Positions 44,025 through 55,577 of a DNA stretch of 64,000 nt are shown here, in pieces. The notes below the pieces were generated by a model. The model was not told the DNA's origin, ran no database searches, and saw nothing but the letters and a program-made list of their open reading frames with translations. Within the stretch, counting starts at the first letter, position 1, and every line of letters starts with the position of its first letter. Location: NCBI GenBank assembly GCA_036172225.1, contig CM069935.1:13737297-13801296 (forward strand), read 5' to 3'. Source of the DNA: Cryptocoryne crispatula var. balansae (Eukaryota; Streptophyta; Magnoliopsida; Alismatales; Araceae). Both the position numbers and the translations under genes were made by a program.

Positions 44025-44640
44025 AACTCATATATGGGGTGCTAGCTGCAGGTTACCCCTTGATGGGGCGCGTTGATCAAAGTCAAAGCACCCTATTTAT
44101 GGGGCACCAGGGGCTGGTTTCAGTAGATTTTCTTCTCTTTTTCACGATGTCGCCCCGGAGTGTAGGAAGACCTCCAAGATGGAGGAAGGAGTTCTTAAAG
44201 CAACCAATACTCAAGTGAAGCTAATGGAAGAGTATTTTGGCACTATATGTAAGGGAAATGGAGTGTAGAGGCCCTCAAAGTCGGAGAAAAATCATATTTC
44301 TGAAGAAGGAAACTGCTGGCTTTTGGGGTTTTTGGGAGAGGATTTTGGAACGGTTTGAGAGCTTGGAGAGGGGTTGTAAGGTCTTGGGAGTGTTGTGGTG
44401 GATGAGAGAGTTTGGGGGGTGCCCTTGGTGTGTCCTCAAACCTCCAAATGGGGGTCCTTTAATAGCCAAGAAGAGGGCAACTTTATCTGCAAAATTGTCC
44501 CATCAATCTGTCCAGTCAGTTAGACTAGGTGCAGGTGCCCTATAAGTAGGGTGCCAGGTTCGCTATATATAAGGCCCCAGGTGCCCTATATACAGGGCGC
44601 ATGGTGCCCTGTATATAGGGCACTTTGACCCTGGTCAACG
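44025..44640 (-). repeat. Palindrome clusters in the element B LTR
   Basis: Words such as ATGGGGTGCTAG, ACCCCTTGATGGGGCGC and GCACCCTATTTATGGGGCAC (44035-44108), then GGTGCCCTATATACAGGGC and GTGCCCTGTATATAGGGCAC (44581-44630). They match the solo LTR at 27364-28750 in position, and partly in sequence. Confidence 0.72.
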
Positions 44641-44776
44641 CCTATCGATCTTCTTCGAAATGCGCCGAAAAACTTGATTTTTCTGGAAAACTTGGTTCCC
44701 TTGAAAGGTTACTCAAATATTATTCATGAAAAAAAGAATTCAAGCGCTTCAATTGGACCAAAATTGCGTGTCTATA

Positions 44777-46935
44777 GCTTGCCTCGCCTTGGTGTCGGCT
44801 TTGCAAGGGAGTGACATAAATGAAGCGTAGGCGAATGTAGTGAAGCGTAGTGAGGCGCAGTGGAATGAAGTGGTAACGGACTGAAAAGGTGACGCTAAAG
44901 TGTAGATTTAGACACGCCCTCATTGTCCTTGTTGAGTGCAATAAAACTTTACCAGACTATGAGATTACCCTTTGTCTTATCAAAACCTTCCCTCTGGTTG
45001 ATTAGCTAAAGAGAAGAATGGTACTTAAAGTAAATAACTAAAATCCCACGTGTGGGAGAATTGTTACCGGCCAAGACCTGAACTGCAAGGTGTGCTAGAC
45101 TCGGTAGAGATGCATTGAAAAGTAAATTGCAAAAAGTAAAAAGGAGACAACCAATCAACCAAGGTTGGGTTCTTCAAGTTCATAAGGTTTTACTCAACAA
45201 TACCGGTTCAGTTCGACATGGAATAACTTCATTGTTTTGATGAAATCATTGTTAAAACATGGTGGAAACCGATTCTGCGAAAAATCAAGACCTCCTCTAG
45301 GGGCTATAAAAGACCATCATTAGAAGGTTCATGGTAGGACTAGAAGGAGAAAGTAGAGAATGGTTATGGTGGGAAGATGATATATGAAATGATGCATGTT
45401 GGGTTTTAAAAAATACAAATAAGTATAAGAAAATAGTTGAAGATATAGGTTGAACATAACGGGTCAGAACATCCACGAAGAAACTGTTGTCCCCGCATAT
45501 TCAACTTTGGCCTATCTGCAAGCCTAAGGAATGACTGAGCCCTCACTGATTTTGTTGAAGGGGTTCTCAAGCTCAGCCCCTCTAGACTTGAGGTCTTCAA
45601 CATCTTAAATATTATTTATTTTGATAGATGCAATACTAAATGCAAGTCCTAATAGGGGTCGGGGTAGTCCACTTTTGTTTTTCAATTTTTGATTTTTTTG
45701 TTGTTTTTGCTTCCTCTAAGTGTCTGGCGATATGAAGCCGACATGCCTTCTCCTCTTCCTGCATCCACTTGAGAGAAGATATTAGAACTTTATTTTGGCT
45801 TAGTCCCTTGTCTTGATCTTTTGTAAAAGGACATAGGCCTTATTAAGGTAAAGATAACAGAAAAACATAAGTATGCATAAAAGGAAATATGCAAGACTAA
45901 AATGAAACATGAATGCAAGGCAACTAATCAGTCTAGAAAGCAAATTTTTAGGTGTTTTGAAATTTTTGATTTGATTGGGTTTTGATGGTTTTATAATGTT
46001 TTTGATGTTTTGTAACTTTTATGATCTTTTTGGTGTTCTGGATTTTTACTTTTTTTAATAATTTTGATTTTATGAATTTGTTTGGTATTTTCAAAGTATT
46101 TGATTTTTTTTGTTCGGTGTGAAAGAAACGACCATCTCATCCTTTGCCTTACTTGTCATAGGTGCCTCTTATCATCACCCAAGGGTTAAGAGTAGGCATC
46201 ACGTGTAAGAAAGTACCTAGTCTGAAATATTTTGACCATCTGCCTTCGATAGGCTATGGCTCTTCTTGGATCCAGTCGGTCAACCTTACCCGCAAGGTTA
46301 AAGAGGGAAGAGGATTGATGGTAAGTCCTTAATAGAATTTAGGGGTGTCGAATTCGTTTCTCTACTAATGCTTGCGTTGCCCGTTTGGGATTTGACATCC
46401 TCGGGTCCTTCTTTCTAGCCCTTTTTCTTTGATGGCCCACATTCAGACAGGTCTTTTTTTTCTTTTGCTTGATTTTGACCTGAGGGGTTCATTGCCCATA
46501 TTTTGGAGCCTTTTTCTTTTTTTGGGCTTTTGTTGGTACACATTCAGGCATGTCTATTCTTTTGCCGACCTGAGGGATCATTGCCCATCTTTTGGCATCT
46601 TTTCTTTTAAGAAGTCAGACCGTCAGAGACATCCTCCTACTAAGGCAATGGGCACTTCCAATACTCCTCATTCTAATCCCTTTCACCCATTTAGGACCAA
46701 ATAAGAAGAGAATAGGATAGGGTCGACCTTCTTTTTACAAGTGTTGCCTAGCTTTTTCTTTGACCTCCAATCATCGTATCCTGAAACTTAGGTGTGTAGT
46801 GTGTGCAGTATGATGCCTATCCTTATTTCCCTAAGCGACGAGTTGGTGCACCGAACAAGCAAGCATTAGATGTTATCATCATTCTTCACACCTTAGGTTT
46901 TTATAGATTTTTTTTGTTTTTTTGTGATTTTTATT
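44777..46935 (-). other. Element B 3' non-coding region
   Basis: The right counterpart of the element A 3' region. It starts with GCTTGCCTCGCC (complement of the pre-LTR tract), contains a T-rich tandem array (45950-46112) and two copies of an ACATTCAGRCATGTCT...GCCCAT phrase near 46438 and 46538. No antisense gene like those of element C is visible. Confidence 0.7.
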
Positions 46936-49210
46936 TTAAGGGAAATATTTTTTGAGGTATACACCATTCCAGGGATGAGCTAGTTCTTCTCCTTCTGCAT
47001 TAGTTAGCTTATATGAATTACCAGGATAAACCACGGAGATTACATACGGACCCTCCCAATTAGGTTGAAGTTTGGAGCGGGGACCGCCCGGCTTAATGAA
47101 TATTCTTTTAAGCACAACCTCACCGATTTCAAATTTTCTCTCTACCACCCTCTTCTGATAAAATATTTTAAGTCTATTCAGATAATATCTAGCATGTTTG
47201 GCAGTGGCCAGCCTCTTTTCATCTAAGAGTTTGAGTTGAACGAGAAAGGAATCTCAACGTTCATCTATCGAGATGTCTCGATCGATTTGGACCCACAGGG
47301 AAGGAATGAGTACTTCGTATAGGACTACCGCCTCCATCCCAAATGCCAAGGCATAGGGTGTTTGACCTGTTGGGGTTCGAATAGAAGTGCGGTAGGCCCA
47401 TAGAGCATCAACTAACTTATCCGGCCAGTCTGCGAACTTGCTAGACTTACACGTTTTCTTAATGATTTTTATCATAGTTTTATTTGTGGCTTCTGCTTGA
47501 CCATTGCCTTGAGGATAGTATGGAGATGAACGATGCAATTTGATGCAATACCTGTTGCAAAGGTCGCGCAGCTCCTAAGAGATTAATTGTGGTCCGTTGT
47601 CGGTGATGATGTCGCCTTGGATCCCAATCCTGGCAATGATGTTGCATTTAATGAAGGTGAAGACCGTTGATGCCTTTATTTCCACGTATGCTTCTGCTTC
47701 CGCCCACTTGGTGAAGTACTACGTTGCCGTTAGGATGAAGGATTTGATTTTGTTTGTGGAGTTTGGGTCACCAAGGGGTCCGATAACATCAAAAGCCCAC
47801 ATAGCGAAAGGCCATGGGGCATGAATCGGGTGAAGGGAAGATGTGGGACAGTGTATCTTGTTGGTGTGAAGTTGACATTGATGACAGTGCCGGACAAAGA
47901 TCGAGCAATCTTCTTCTAGAGTAGGCCAATAATACCCTTGCCTGATGATCTTCTTGGCGAGGGCTTGGACATTTACATGGCCTCCACATACTTCAGAATG
48001 TGCTTCTTTAAGAACCAATTCAGCCTCTTCTTCATCTATGCATCTTAATAGGATGCCGGCCAGGCTCCTTTTATAAAGCACTCCACCTAAGATGGTGTAT
48101 CTCTGGGAGACTCTTCTTATGGCTTTCTTTTCTTTGGCAGTTGATCCTGGTGGATATGTCTGATCTTGACAGTAATTCGCAATCTCATGATACCATGGTT
48201 TCTCACCTTCTTCTAATTCTTCTAACTCAACCAAAGACACTTTCTCCTTTTGCTCAATGTATTCCTTCCTTTCAAACTCTTCTTTAATCTTCAAGAATCG
48301 TGCATTTTCTACTACCGGAATGGTACGTCGGCGGACAAAGATTGTCCTAACCTATCTGCCTAATGGGACAGATAGTGAAGATGCCAGAGAGGTGAGAGCA
48401 TCGGCAAGAATATTTTGAGCACAAGGAACATGAATGAATTCGAGTTTAAAGAATAGCTTGATGTAATAGGCGGTGAGTTCTTGGTATGGTCTGAGTCTAG
48501 GATGAGATGTGCGGTATTTGGCCAGCACTTGGCGGAGAATCAACTGACTATCACCGATCACCCTTAGTTCAGTGACACCATAGAAGTGAGCAGCCTCCAG
48601 TCCGGCCAATAAGGCTTCATACTCAGCTATATTGTTTGTTGCTGGAAAATGGAGCTGAAAAGCCTATGGAATGGTGACACCTTCGAGTGACAGAAGAACA
48701 ATCCCTATCCCTCTACCCTGCGAGTTTAATGCCCTGTCAAAATATAAAGTCCATAGATTGGAAGATCGAATGGATATCAATTCTTCATCGGGGAATTCTG
48801 ATTAGATAGGGTCAAAGATTGGGATAGGATGATGGGAAAGGTGTTCAGCAATCGCATATCCCTTGATCGCCTTCTGTTGGATAGGATGATGGGCAAGCTC
48901 TGCCAACGTGCTAACTGGTCAGTCAGGACAGATTTTTCAAGAAGAAATTTGATGGGATTCATACGAGAAATGAGATTAACCTCGTGAGTAGAAAGTAGTA
49001 TTTAAGCTTCTGGACTACCCAAACTAGGGCGGCACAGGTTTTTTCCATGGTTGTTTACTTCTTCTCACAAGGATCAAAGATTATGGACAAATAGTATGCT
49101 GCTCGCTCTTTCCCTTCATCATCTAATTGTGCCAATACTGCTCCGAGGGATCCATCCAAAACTGAGATATATAAGATTAAGGGTCTGCTAGGAACTGAAG
49201 GCTTGAGCAC
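46936..49210 (-). pseudogene. pol: Element B pol: RNase H and integrase part
   Basis: On the minus strand it begins in the first RNase H next to element C, continues through a frameshift near 48900, the archaeal-type RNase H (GDSQLILRQ at about 48520-48546), the integrase zinc site (HSEVCGGH...CHQC, 47990-47880), WAFDVIGPL near 47800, DNGPQ near 47600, GQAEATNK near 47500 and the C-terminal domain ending KKYFP at 46936. Stops occur at 47254, near 47577 and at 47719. It is very similar to element A pol. Confidence 0.88.
49206..49210. repeat. Target duplication of element C, left copy
   Basis: AGCAC before the LTR start. The partner at 59338-59342 is AGAAC. Joining the flanks restores continuous element B pol sequence. 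Confidence 0.75.
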
Positions 49211-50411
49211 TGTAGACACGCCAAATTGGCTTGATTCGGAGCCCTAGACTCTTATTCCATAGGCGATATCTTTTATTTGACCGTTATCTGATATGGATTA
49301 CCTCTTGGAGATGAGCTAAGGACATTGGTGAAGCCCCTTGTAAGTTGAGAATGGACCAATGATTTCCGGAATATTGCCGTAACCTTCAAGCGAGAGCCGC
49401 ACGTGAACTGTAAAAACAGGAAGCCTGCTCGATGACCGACCTTGAATGGTCCATAATTGAAGGTCTCGGGAGTCCCGCACGTGTTGCGTAACATTCAGGG
49501 TTTCCAAGAAGCCATTTCGGTAGGCGTCGATCAATGACGGCTTTCGTTACGGCTTTTTCGAATTGTGCTGACACGGCTATCCTGGACCACACATTAGGCC
49601 TTTTCGGTCATCACCGGGTCTTTTCGGGTCATCCGGGTCGATTCTAGCCGAATATTTTCATCAATCATGGCCATACATCCGGTTCGGTCAATTTTAGGGT
49701 TTCGCGGCTTTTCCGAATTTCGGTCCACGTTTACCGGGTTAATATCAAATTTTTCGATGACTTCAGGTTTTCCGGTCGTACCGGACTTGTTCGGTCATCA
49801 TTTTAAGTCATCCCGAGTTGACCCGAGATTTCTCGACTGGAACCGTGCTCTTTCGGATCTTCGCCACGGGTTTCGGCTTTCCGCGAGAGGGTAAACCGGT
49901 AGAAAGCCCCGTGCGAACATCTCGGGAGTCATGCCGACTGGTTTATCGACTTGAGGAGGTGCGGCCTAAGGTCCTCTTTCCAACGCAACAAATGGGAGCT
50001 GAATCGGACATCCCGTTTGCAAGATACGGCTCGCGGAACACGCGTGCAGGAGAGAGAGTGTACCGCGCCCCCGATCCCTTTGAAAGAGGAGGGCGCGCCT
50101 TGCACGCCCTCAAACCGGGGGCATGTCTTGCGTGCCCCCGGTTCCTTTGAAAAGTAGGGAAGCGGTCAGTTTATTTAAATAGGAAATTTCCCCGATTAGC
50201 ACCTTCTAAACCAGATTTTTGGATGGTTTCCGGCGTTGATTTTCGATTATTTGTACCGCGCCCCCGGTTCGGGGGCGCGTTACGTATGTCAAGTCAATCT
50301 TTAGCAATTTCCGGAAGTTTACGTCGATTTTTAGCAGTGAGACGTGTAACGTGCCCCCACTCCCTTTGAAACAGGGAGGCACGCAGACCGCGCCCCCGAA
50401 CTGGGGGCGCA
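49211..50411 (+). repeat. 5' LTR of element C, truncated
   Basis: Colinear with the solo LTR at 38194-40734 (reverse) and the 3' LTR at 57028 until about 50411, where similarity ends inside a palindrome block and gag leader sequence follows. About 1.1 kb of LTR, including the usual 3' end and primer site, is missing. Palindrome words lie at 50080-50155 and 50262-50411. Confidence 0.82.
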
Positions 50412-50483
50412 CCACATAATACTGTTCCAGTTCCTGTTTCCAACCTACCTCTTCCAACTCAATCACCTAAACACTTTTCTCCC

Positions 50484-52256
50484 GTGGCTCAGGAATCCAG
50501 CCTCACCCAGGCATTAATGAACAAACTCAACCAAATGGATGAGCGCTTTGAAGAAATGAGGCACCGCCTCGATTCTAAAGCCATCCCTGAAATCTCTGTC
50601 CCATCCTTCCCAGTTCTACACCTTCCTCCTTCAGAGATACCAGTCTTCCAACGTTACAATGGGATTGGTAATCCTTTCAACCATCTAAAGAGCTTTCTCT
50701 ACGACTCCACATTCTGGAAAAATGACCGCAAAGCCCTTGCCTTCCAATTCCGTCGGTCATTGGAAGGATCTGCCCTGGACTAGTTCTATTCTCTTGATTC
50801 CATTGAGGCGGCAGATTTCGACATCGTCAAGGCAAAGTTTCTACAGAGGTACAAGGATCGGGTGGGGCCAGCCTGCTCGATAACTAATTTAATTGGCGAA
50901 AAGATGAGGCCAGATGAGGACTTTGCCAGATTTGCTGATCGGTGGAGGGGAATGGATGAGAGGCTAGTAGATACCATCTCAGAGGGGGAGAAGGCGAGGA
51001 TGCTCATAGGGAACACCACGCCCAACCTTCACAACCTCCTGATCATGCACCGCCCAACAACCATGAGTGAGTTGTGTGATAGCGCCCGCTACCTCCAAGC
51101 CCACTTTAAGGACGCATCCATGATCAACCCATTCGACACCAAGCCCCGTAACACTAGAAAGCCTACACCTGTAGGACTCACCATCGAAGGGGTAGTAAAC
51201 AATGAGAGCATCAAGGCCATGGGTAACCAGGGTGGGTATCGCCAAAGCCAATACCGTAACCCACCACCCAATCAACAATACTGCCCAGCTCCTCAACAAG
51301 CTCCTCAGCCCCAGCAGCAACTTGCATACAACCGAGCACCACCACAGCAACCCACCTACAACCGAGCGCCCTAGCAACCAAATGCCTACAACCGAGCGCC
51401 TCAACAACAACATGTCTACAACCGACCCCAACCACAACAACAAGCCTACAACTAAGTTCCACCACCAGCCAACCGACCTAGGAGGGGGGGACCCAAGAGA
51501 GAATACTATCCTCAACTGCTATTCCCCCTCACCGATATCTTTAATGCATTGATGGCTGAACAGCAGTTGGAACTTCCAAAGGAGAGAGAGGGATGGCTAG
51601 CAAATGTTGACACAACAAAGTACTGCGCTTATCATCGGTATCCCGGGCACACAGTGGATGTCTGTTTCCAGTTTAAAGACTACATTCATGACCTCAATGA
51701 TCAGGGGAACATTGACTGGGCACAGATGGGAGAATCCATACAAGCAATGAAGGCACGTCAAAATCAACCACGGCGACAGCAAGCACAACAGCAGCCCGAC
51801 CTGGGCATAGTCCAGGATCCGCTCCCGGTACATGCACCCGTACAAGCACCGGCACCAACACCACCAAACCAACGACTCGGCCTCGTCCACTCCACCATCG
51901 AGGAGTCAACCCACCATTCCCAGGGTTGGCAGGTCGAGGATCAAATCACCTCTATACCCTCCATACCAACCCCACCTACAAACCGCACCATACTTTCCAT
52001 ACCGAGAGCTGCCCCCAGCCCACAAACTACCCAAACACCACTACCCTCACCAACCATTAACCCTCCACGACGCTTAATCATTAGACTGCCACCAGCCTCC
52101 CAATCATCACCCCAACCTAACCCACCAACCACCATTAATCCTCCGCGGCATCTAACACCCCAGACACCCCTCATCATTAGACCATCACCACCAACCCCCA
52201 ACCATCACCCAACATACCGCCATCAAGTCTACGTCCGCCTCCAAGGAGCCAACTAA
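50484..52256 (+). pseudogene. gag: Element C gag
   Basis: Gag forms the particle shell and packages RNA. One frame of about 590 codons runs from ATG at 50484, broken by TAG at 50781 (in a context where Trp is expected, DWFYSL-like), TAG at 51372 and TAA at 51453. The capsid part (about residues 40-200) includes YNGIGNPFNHLKSF and MRPDEDFARFADRW, the layout of plant Ty3/gypsy gag (retrotrans_gag family). A Gln/Asn/Tyr-rich repeat region, 51290-51470, with units like YNRAPQQP precedes the zinc knuckle CAYHRYPGHTVDVC at 51624-51665. A Pro-rich tail ends at 52256, where the deletion joint lies. It is more complete than element A gag. Confidence 0.87.
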
Positions 52257-52888
52257 TCCGGTAAATGTCGCTGCAGCCTGGCCGACCATGCGGCAGAAAA
52301 AGCTGTCCTGGCTCTCGCCACGGACACGCTCGGCATCAACCAAGCCTACCATCTCACCAGCCTCTAGTCTGGCGATGGTGCGTAGGCCATCCTCCGGGTC
52401 GAACTCGGGCTCATATGCGAAGAGGGCCCGGAACTCCCGCGAATAGTCAGAAGAGGTGGCACACACCACCGGCCTACCGAAAACACGAAGACCGGTGATG
52501 TGTGCAACATCCTCTAAGGAGGGCACCATCTGCCCCCATGGGAACAGAAACACAAAGGAGTCTGGGTCCCAGGACTCGCAGAGGACCTACACCAGTGGTA
52601 GGTCCACCCAAAAAGGAGTCACCTGGAGGATGGGCCCAAACCCCATCTCCTCTAACCGAACCTGCTGGAAGTCCGGTAGGCCTAGGTAGGCAGCATGCAC
52701 CAGGTCCCACGAGATCCGGGATTTTATCCGGGCCTGCAAGAGATTCATTTCAATAGTTCACTCAATTTTTATTGCCAAAATGCAAAGGAGCTAATCATTA
52801 AGTGCAGGAAAAGAAAATGCACCTCTCGGACTGCCGGAAGCTCGGGCTCCTCGGAATCGGAGTCATGGCGGCGAACACGTCTCGGCAT
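52257..52888 (-). pseudogene. Antisense plant mobile domain gene 1, C-terminally truncated
   Basis: PMD proteins occur as host factors (MAIN/MAIL family) and inside plant transposons; their exact activity is unclear. Exon 2 starts with ATG at 52888 (MPRRVRRHDSDSEEPELP, 52823-52888). An 89-bp GT-AG intron (52734-52822) follows. Exon 3 then reads SWDLVHAAYLGLPDF, a WVDLPLV block, FLFPWGQMVPSLEDVAHITG and LRVFGRPV, the typical PMD start ending in an EDVAxxTGL motif. One in-frame TAG lies near 52594. The protein fuses into reversed gag sequence near 52257, so its C-terminal half is lost. It runs opposite to gag. Confidence 0.78.
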
Positions 52889-53309
52889 CTGTGCCAAAAG
52901 GGAAGTTGACATCAAACATTGTTACATACATTTTTTATTTATTTCATTCATAAAAAAAAATCATCAGCCTAATGCGCCCTCCCCTCCTTTGGAGAGGGAG
53001 AGGAGGGCGCGCTGAGCGCGCCCTCATAATAGGGGCACGCAGAGCGCGCCCCTGTCCAGTGAGGAGAGAGAGGGTGCGCAGACCGCATCCTCCTCTTGGG
53101 GGCGCAATCTGCGCGTCCCCAAACTGGGGGTGCGGTCTGCGCACCCTCGGTCCGAGGGCGCGGTCAACGTTTTGCGTTGACCGCACCCTCTCACCTGCTC
53201 TACCCTTATTTTCGTGATAACTTCGTCGAATCAACTCGGAATCGCGTGAAACTTGAACCAAATCGAAGAACATAACCCGATCTACATTTTTTGTAAAAGT
53301 GGCACTAAC
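52889..53309 (-). other. Intron in the 5' UTR of PMD gene 1
   Basis: On the minus strand, AAAG|GTTAGTG (donor at 53309) and TTTGGCACAG (acceptor ending 52889) lie either side; the acceptor AG touches the ATG. The first 200 bp of this intron carries the palindrome array 52975-53195. Splice sites are inferred from consensus and reading-frame logic. Confidence 0.55.
52975..53195 (-). repeat. GC palindrome array within the PMD gene 1 intron
   Basis: Words such as GGAGGGCGCGCTGAGCGCGCC, GGGCACGCAGAGCGCGCCCC and GGGGTGCGGTCTGCGCACCC. They are the same type as in the element C LTRs, but with CTGAGCG/GTCTGCG centres. Confidence 0.72.
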
Positions 53310-53414
53310 CTTTGATGGCGTTTCGCACTTCGGATCTGAGTTGGAACTCTGGAGCTTCTGGCGCGAGGAGAGATGGTGTACAGGTGGAAATGAGATATTC
53401 TTACTCCCAGGGGG

Positions 53415-53422
53415 TATTTATA
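53415..53422 (-). promoter_or_regulatory. TATA-like box of PMD gene 1
   Basis: CTATAAATACC on the minus strand, about 105 bp upstream of the inferred donor and followed by a 5' UTR-like stretch. It indicates an own promoter for the antisense gene. Confidence 0.5.
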
Positions 53423-54087
53423 GAGAGTAAAAATGTGAAAATGGAATAAATTTGAAAATATAACCCAAGGTTCACAAAATTGAGATGATCGCAACGCCAC
53501 CGAAAGAATTCCGATCTGATGCACGGTTTGCTCAAAATAATTTTGTGAAGAAAAATTCTCTTTAAATTCTCACCAAGAATCCCTCTTTTCACATAACTTT
53601 GAATGTCTCAATTCCTAAATTAGCTAGACATATTCATGCTTTTCATCATCACTAGCTAACATTTTTCAGGGGTCAAGAGAAAATTCTATACATTTATTAG
53701 TCAGAAATGGCTGAAAATGTATTTTTCAGGAGCAAAATTGATAAAAATGGCAAAAATTTTAGAAAGCGCCAAGCTGTTCAGAAAATCGAGCCGATCAAGG
53801 AGTCACCGAAAGAAAATTCATCAGACTCACGGTTTGCTCTGAAAAATTACCTAAAGAAAAAAGGCATGTTAAAACCTTTCAAAAATATCTTGTTTCATAT
53901 TAAAAAATATTCAAGGTGTTGAAAAATAACAAGGCATATTCATCATAATTGTCAACATCTGTCTTGCATTTTTCTGAAACAAGGTAAATTTCTATTGAAT
54001 TTTCACTCAAACTTGCCATAAACAATTCATTGTTTATTCAAAATAAAAACAACATGGCTGACAAGTTAAAGCAGGAAAAGAAGACTC
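53423..54087. other. AT-rich spacer between the two antisense genes
   Basis: No supported gene. It contains A-rich runs and frames such as 53707-53922 (+) and 53401-53592 (-) without recognisable motifs. It would serve as terminator of gene 2 and promoter-distal region of gene 1. Confidence 0.5.
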
Positions 54088-55468
54088 TCAGGCAAGTAGA
54101 AGCTTCAACGCGGAGATGTAGCGGCACTTCCGGTCAGGGTCTTCCTCAATCAGGAGGCTTGGGCGGCACACCCGACTCGTCTCCCACAAGGCAATGGCTG
54201 AGATCGCCTCCTCCTCGTCATCCGCTGAGCAAAGCTGCCTGCCCTTGATAGGTGGCAAGTGGGACAGCTTGGGCAACTCGTACCGAGGCAAGCCAATCTG
54301 AGAGTGGCAACGGTGAGCGTTGTACAACACGAAGGCCGAACCCGTAACCAGGCAGAGATCAACGCCGGGCACAAAGCACACCTGGAAGTCCTTCTACATC
54401 AGGGTAGCAGAAGAGTGCAAGAAGCTAGAACGGTTCATAAAGGCAAAGTGAGCATGCCAGTCCGGCCTCTTCTTCACTGATGCACACTTGTTGGCGACTC
54501 TCTCGCCGAAGCCAAGTGCATCGGCATATGGGAACAAGGGGCTACGGTGGAAGAGCTACGACCTGGTGGCCACCTCACCGGCTGGATCGAACTTAAAGTG
54601 AAGATTGGCCCAGCAAGCAAGTAGAAGCGCACTGCCGAAGGGAGGACGGCCCATGCAAGCTACGGACAGTCCGAAGTACAAGAAGCCCAGAACTGAAGGC
54701 CCCAACCGCGCACCGCTCCAGATGCCGCGGATGCACGAAAGTTGATCAACCTCCAGGAAACCATCCTCCGCAGGAAACAAGAACACCGCGACAAGGCAAG
54801 CCGCGAAACCCTTTGCACCGCGCAGAATCCGGTCCTCGTCCGGACCAGAGCCGTCGAAGAGAGATTGTCCAAGCCGCCAACTTGGGAACACCGATTCGCT
54901 TGCCGGCTAACAAGGTGCTGATCCGCCGAGCCTCGACAAAATCTCGCAAGAATTCCAAGCAAGAGAGGGGTCCCGAAGGGATGAACATACCTTCGGTCTC
55001 CCTTCTTAGTCCGAGGAAGGCCGAGAAGGAGTTACGCCTCTTCAAGGAGAACTGTACACTCAAAGCTGCCGAACACGAACGTGTGAGTGTCAGGGTGCTA
55101 CAACTCAACAAGAGCTCCCATCAAACCGAAGTCAAGGGAGTAGCCTGAATATTGCTTGGCATGGATCAAGAGCCTGGTTAAGCCCCAATCTCGAAGAATC
55201 GCTCTGACCGACAAGCCGAGGACGTCAAGCAAGCCGGAAAGCCAGGGAGGAGAGCAATACCGGCGAGACCCAGGGAAGTTTGGGTAATCCTACACCCAAA
55301 CAGGACGTAAGAGAAATTTTTTTAAGAAAAAAGAAGAAGAGAGTGGCTGAAAGCTAAAATTCGCAGCAAACTTACCAAGTGGGCGCCGTTTCTGGCCTTC
55401 AGATGACCCGGGATGCTTGAAATACCTCGAACCGAGCCAACACGCTGCTTTTTCAAAGGAGGAGCCAT
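54088..55468 (-). pseudogene. Antisense plant mobile domain gene 2
   Basis: Exon 1 starts with ATG at 55468 (MAPPLKKQRVGSVRG...), 93 nt, ends in GTAAGT at 55375. An 86-bp intron ends TGTAG at 55290. Exon 2 reads LLDVLGLSVRAILRDWGL, YSLDFGLMGALVEL then a TAG at 55098-55100 where PMD proteins have Trp, then HPDTHTFVFGSFECTVLLEE, a second stop where Trp is expected and LLLGLP. This is the diagnostic E-x-W-x-P-E-T-H-T-F...LLGLP pattern. After a frameshift the C-terminal PMD half follows (FAACLVAVFLFP, then GARLGPSVLGFLYFGLS near 54700), with a 97-codon tail ending at 54088. Almost the full domain is present, but it is inactive. Confidence 0.78.
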
Positions 55469-55508
55469 CCTGGGTGTTGGTAGGATGATCTGGTCGTCCT
55501 AAGAGGTG

Positions 55509-55516
55509 TTTATATA
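55509..55516 (-). promoter_or_regulatory. TATA-like box of PMD gene 2
   Basis: CCTATATAAACACC on the minus strand about 45 bp upstream of the ATG at 55468. A GC palindrome array follows upstream at 55578-55690. Confidence 0.55.
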
Positions 55517-55577
55517 GGGGAAATCTGTCCCGATTTGAATCAGATTCGGATCCGATCAAAACAGGAAACTGGGATCG

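Larger units (their letters stand above)
37990..44776 (-). repeat. 3' LTR of element B, interrupted three times
   Basis: LTR pieces are 37990-38193, 40735-40768, 42201-42302 and 43789-44776, about 1.3 kb in total, matching the solo LTR at 27364-28750. The ends are TGTAAGCACC (3' end at 37990) and, read on the minus strand, TATAGACACGC at 44776. Insertions are a solo Tat LTR (TSD CTCCT), a PIF/Harbinger-like element (TSD TTA) and a solo copia LTR (TSD ATTAG). Each removal rejoins continuous LTR sequence. Confidence 0.82.

Noticed and set aside
52265..52756. Plus-strand frames 52265-52498, 52456-52689 and 52502-52756
   Set aside because: Shadows of the antisense PMD gene; the minus strand carries the conserved motifs and splice sites.
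54813..55148. 111-codon plus frame
   Set aside because: Antisense shadow of PMD gene 2.
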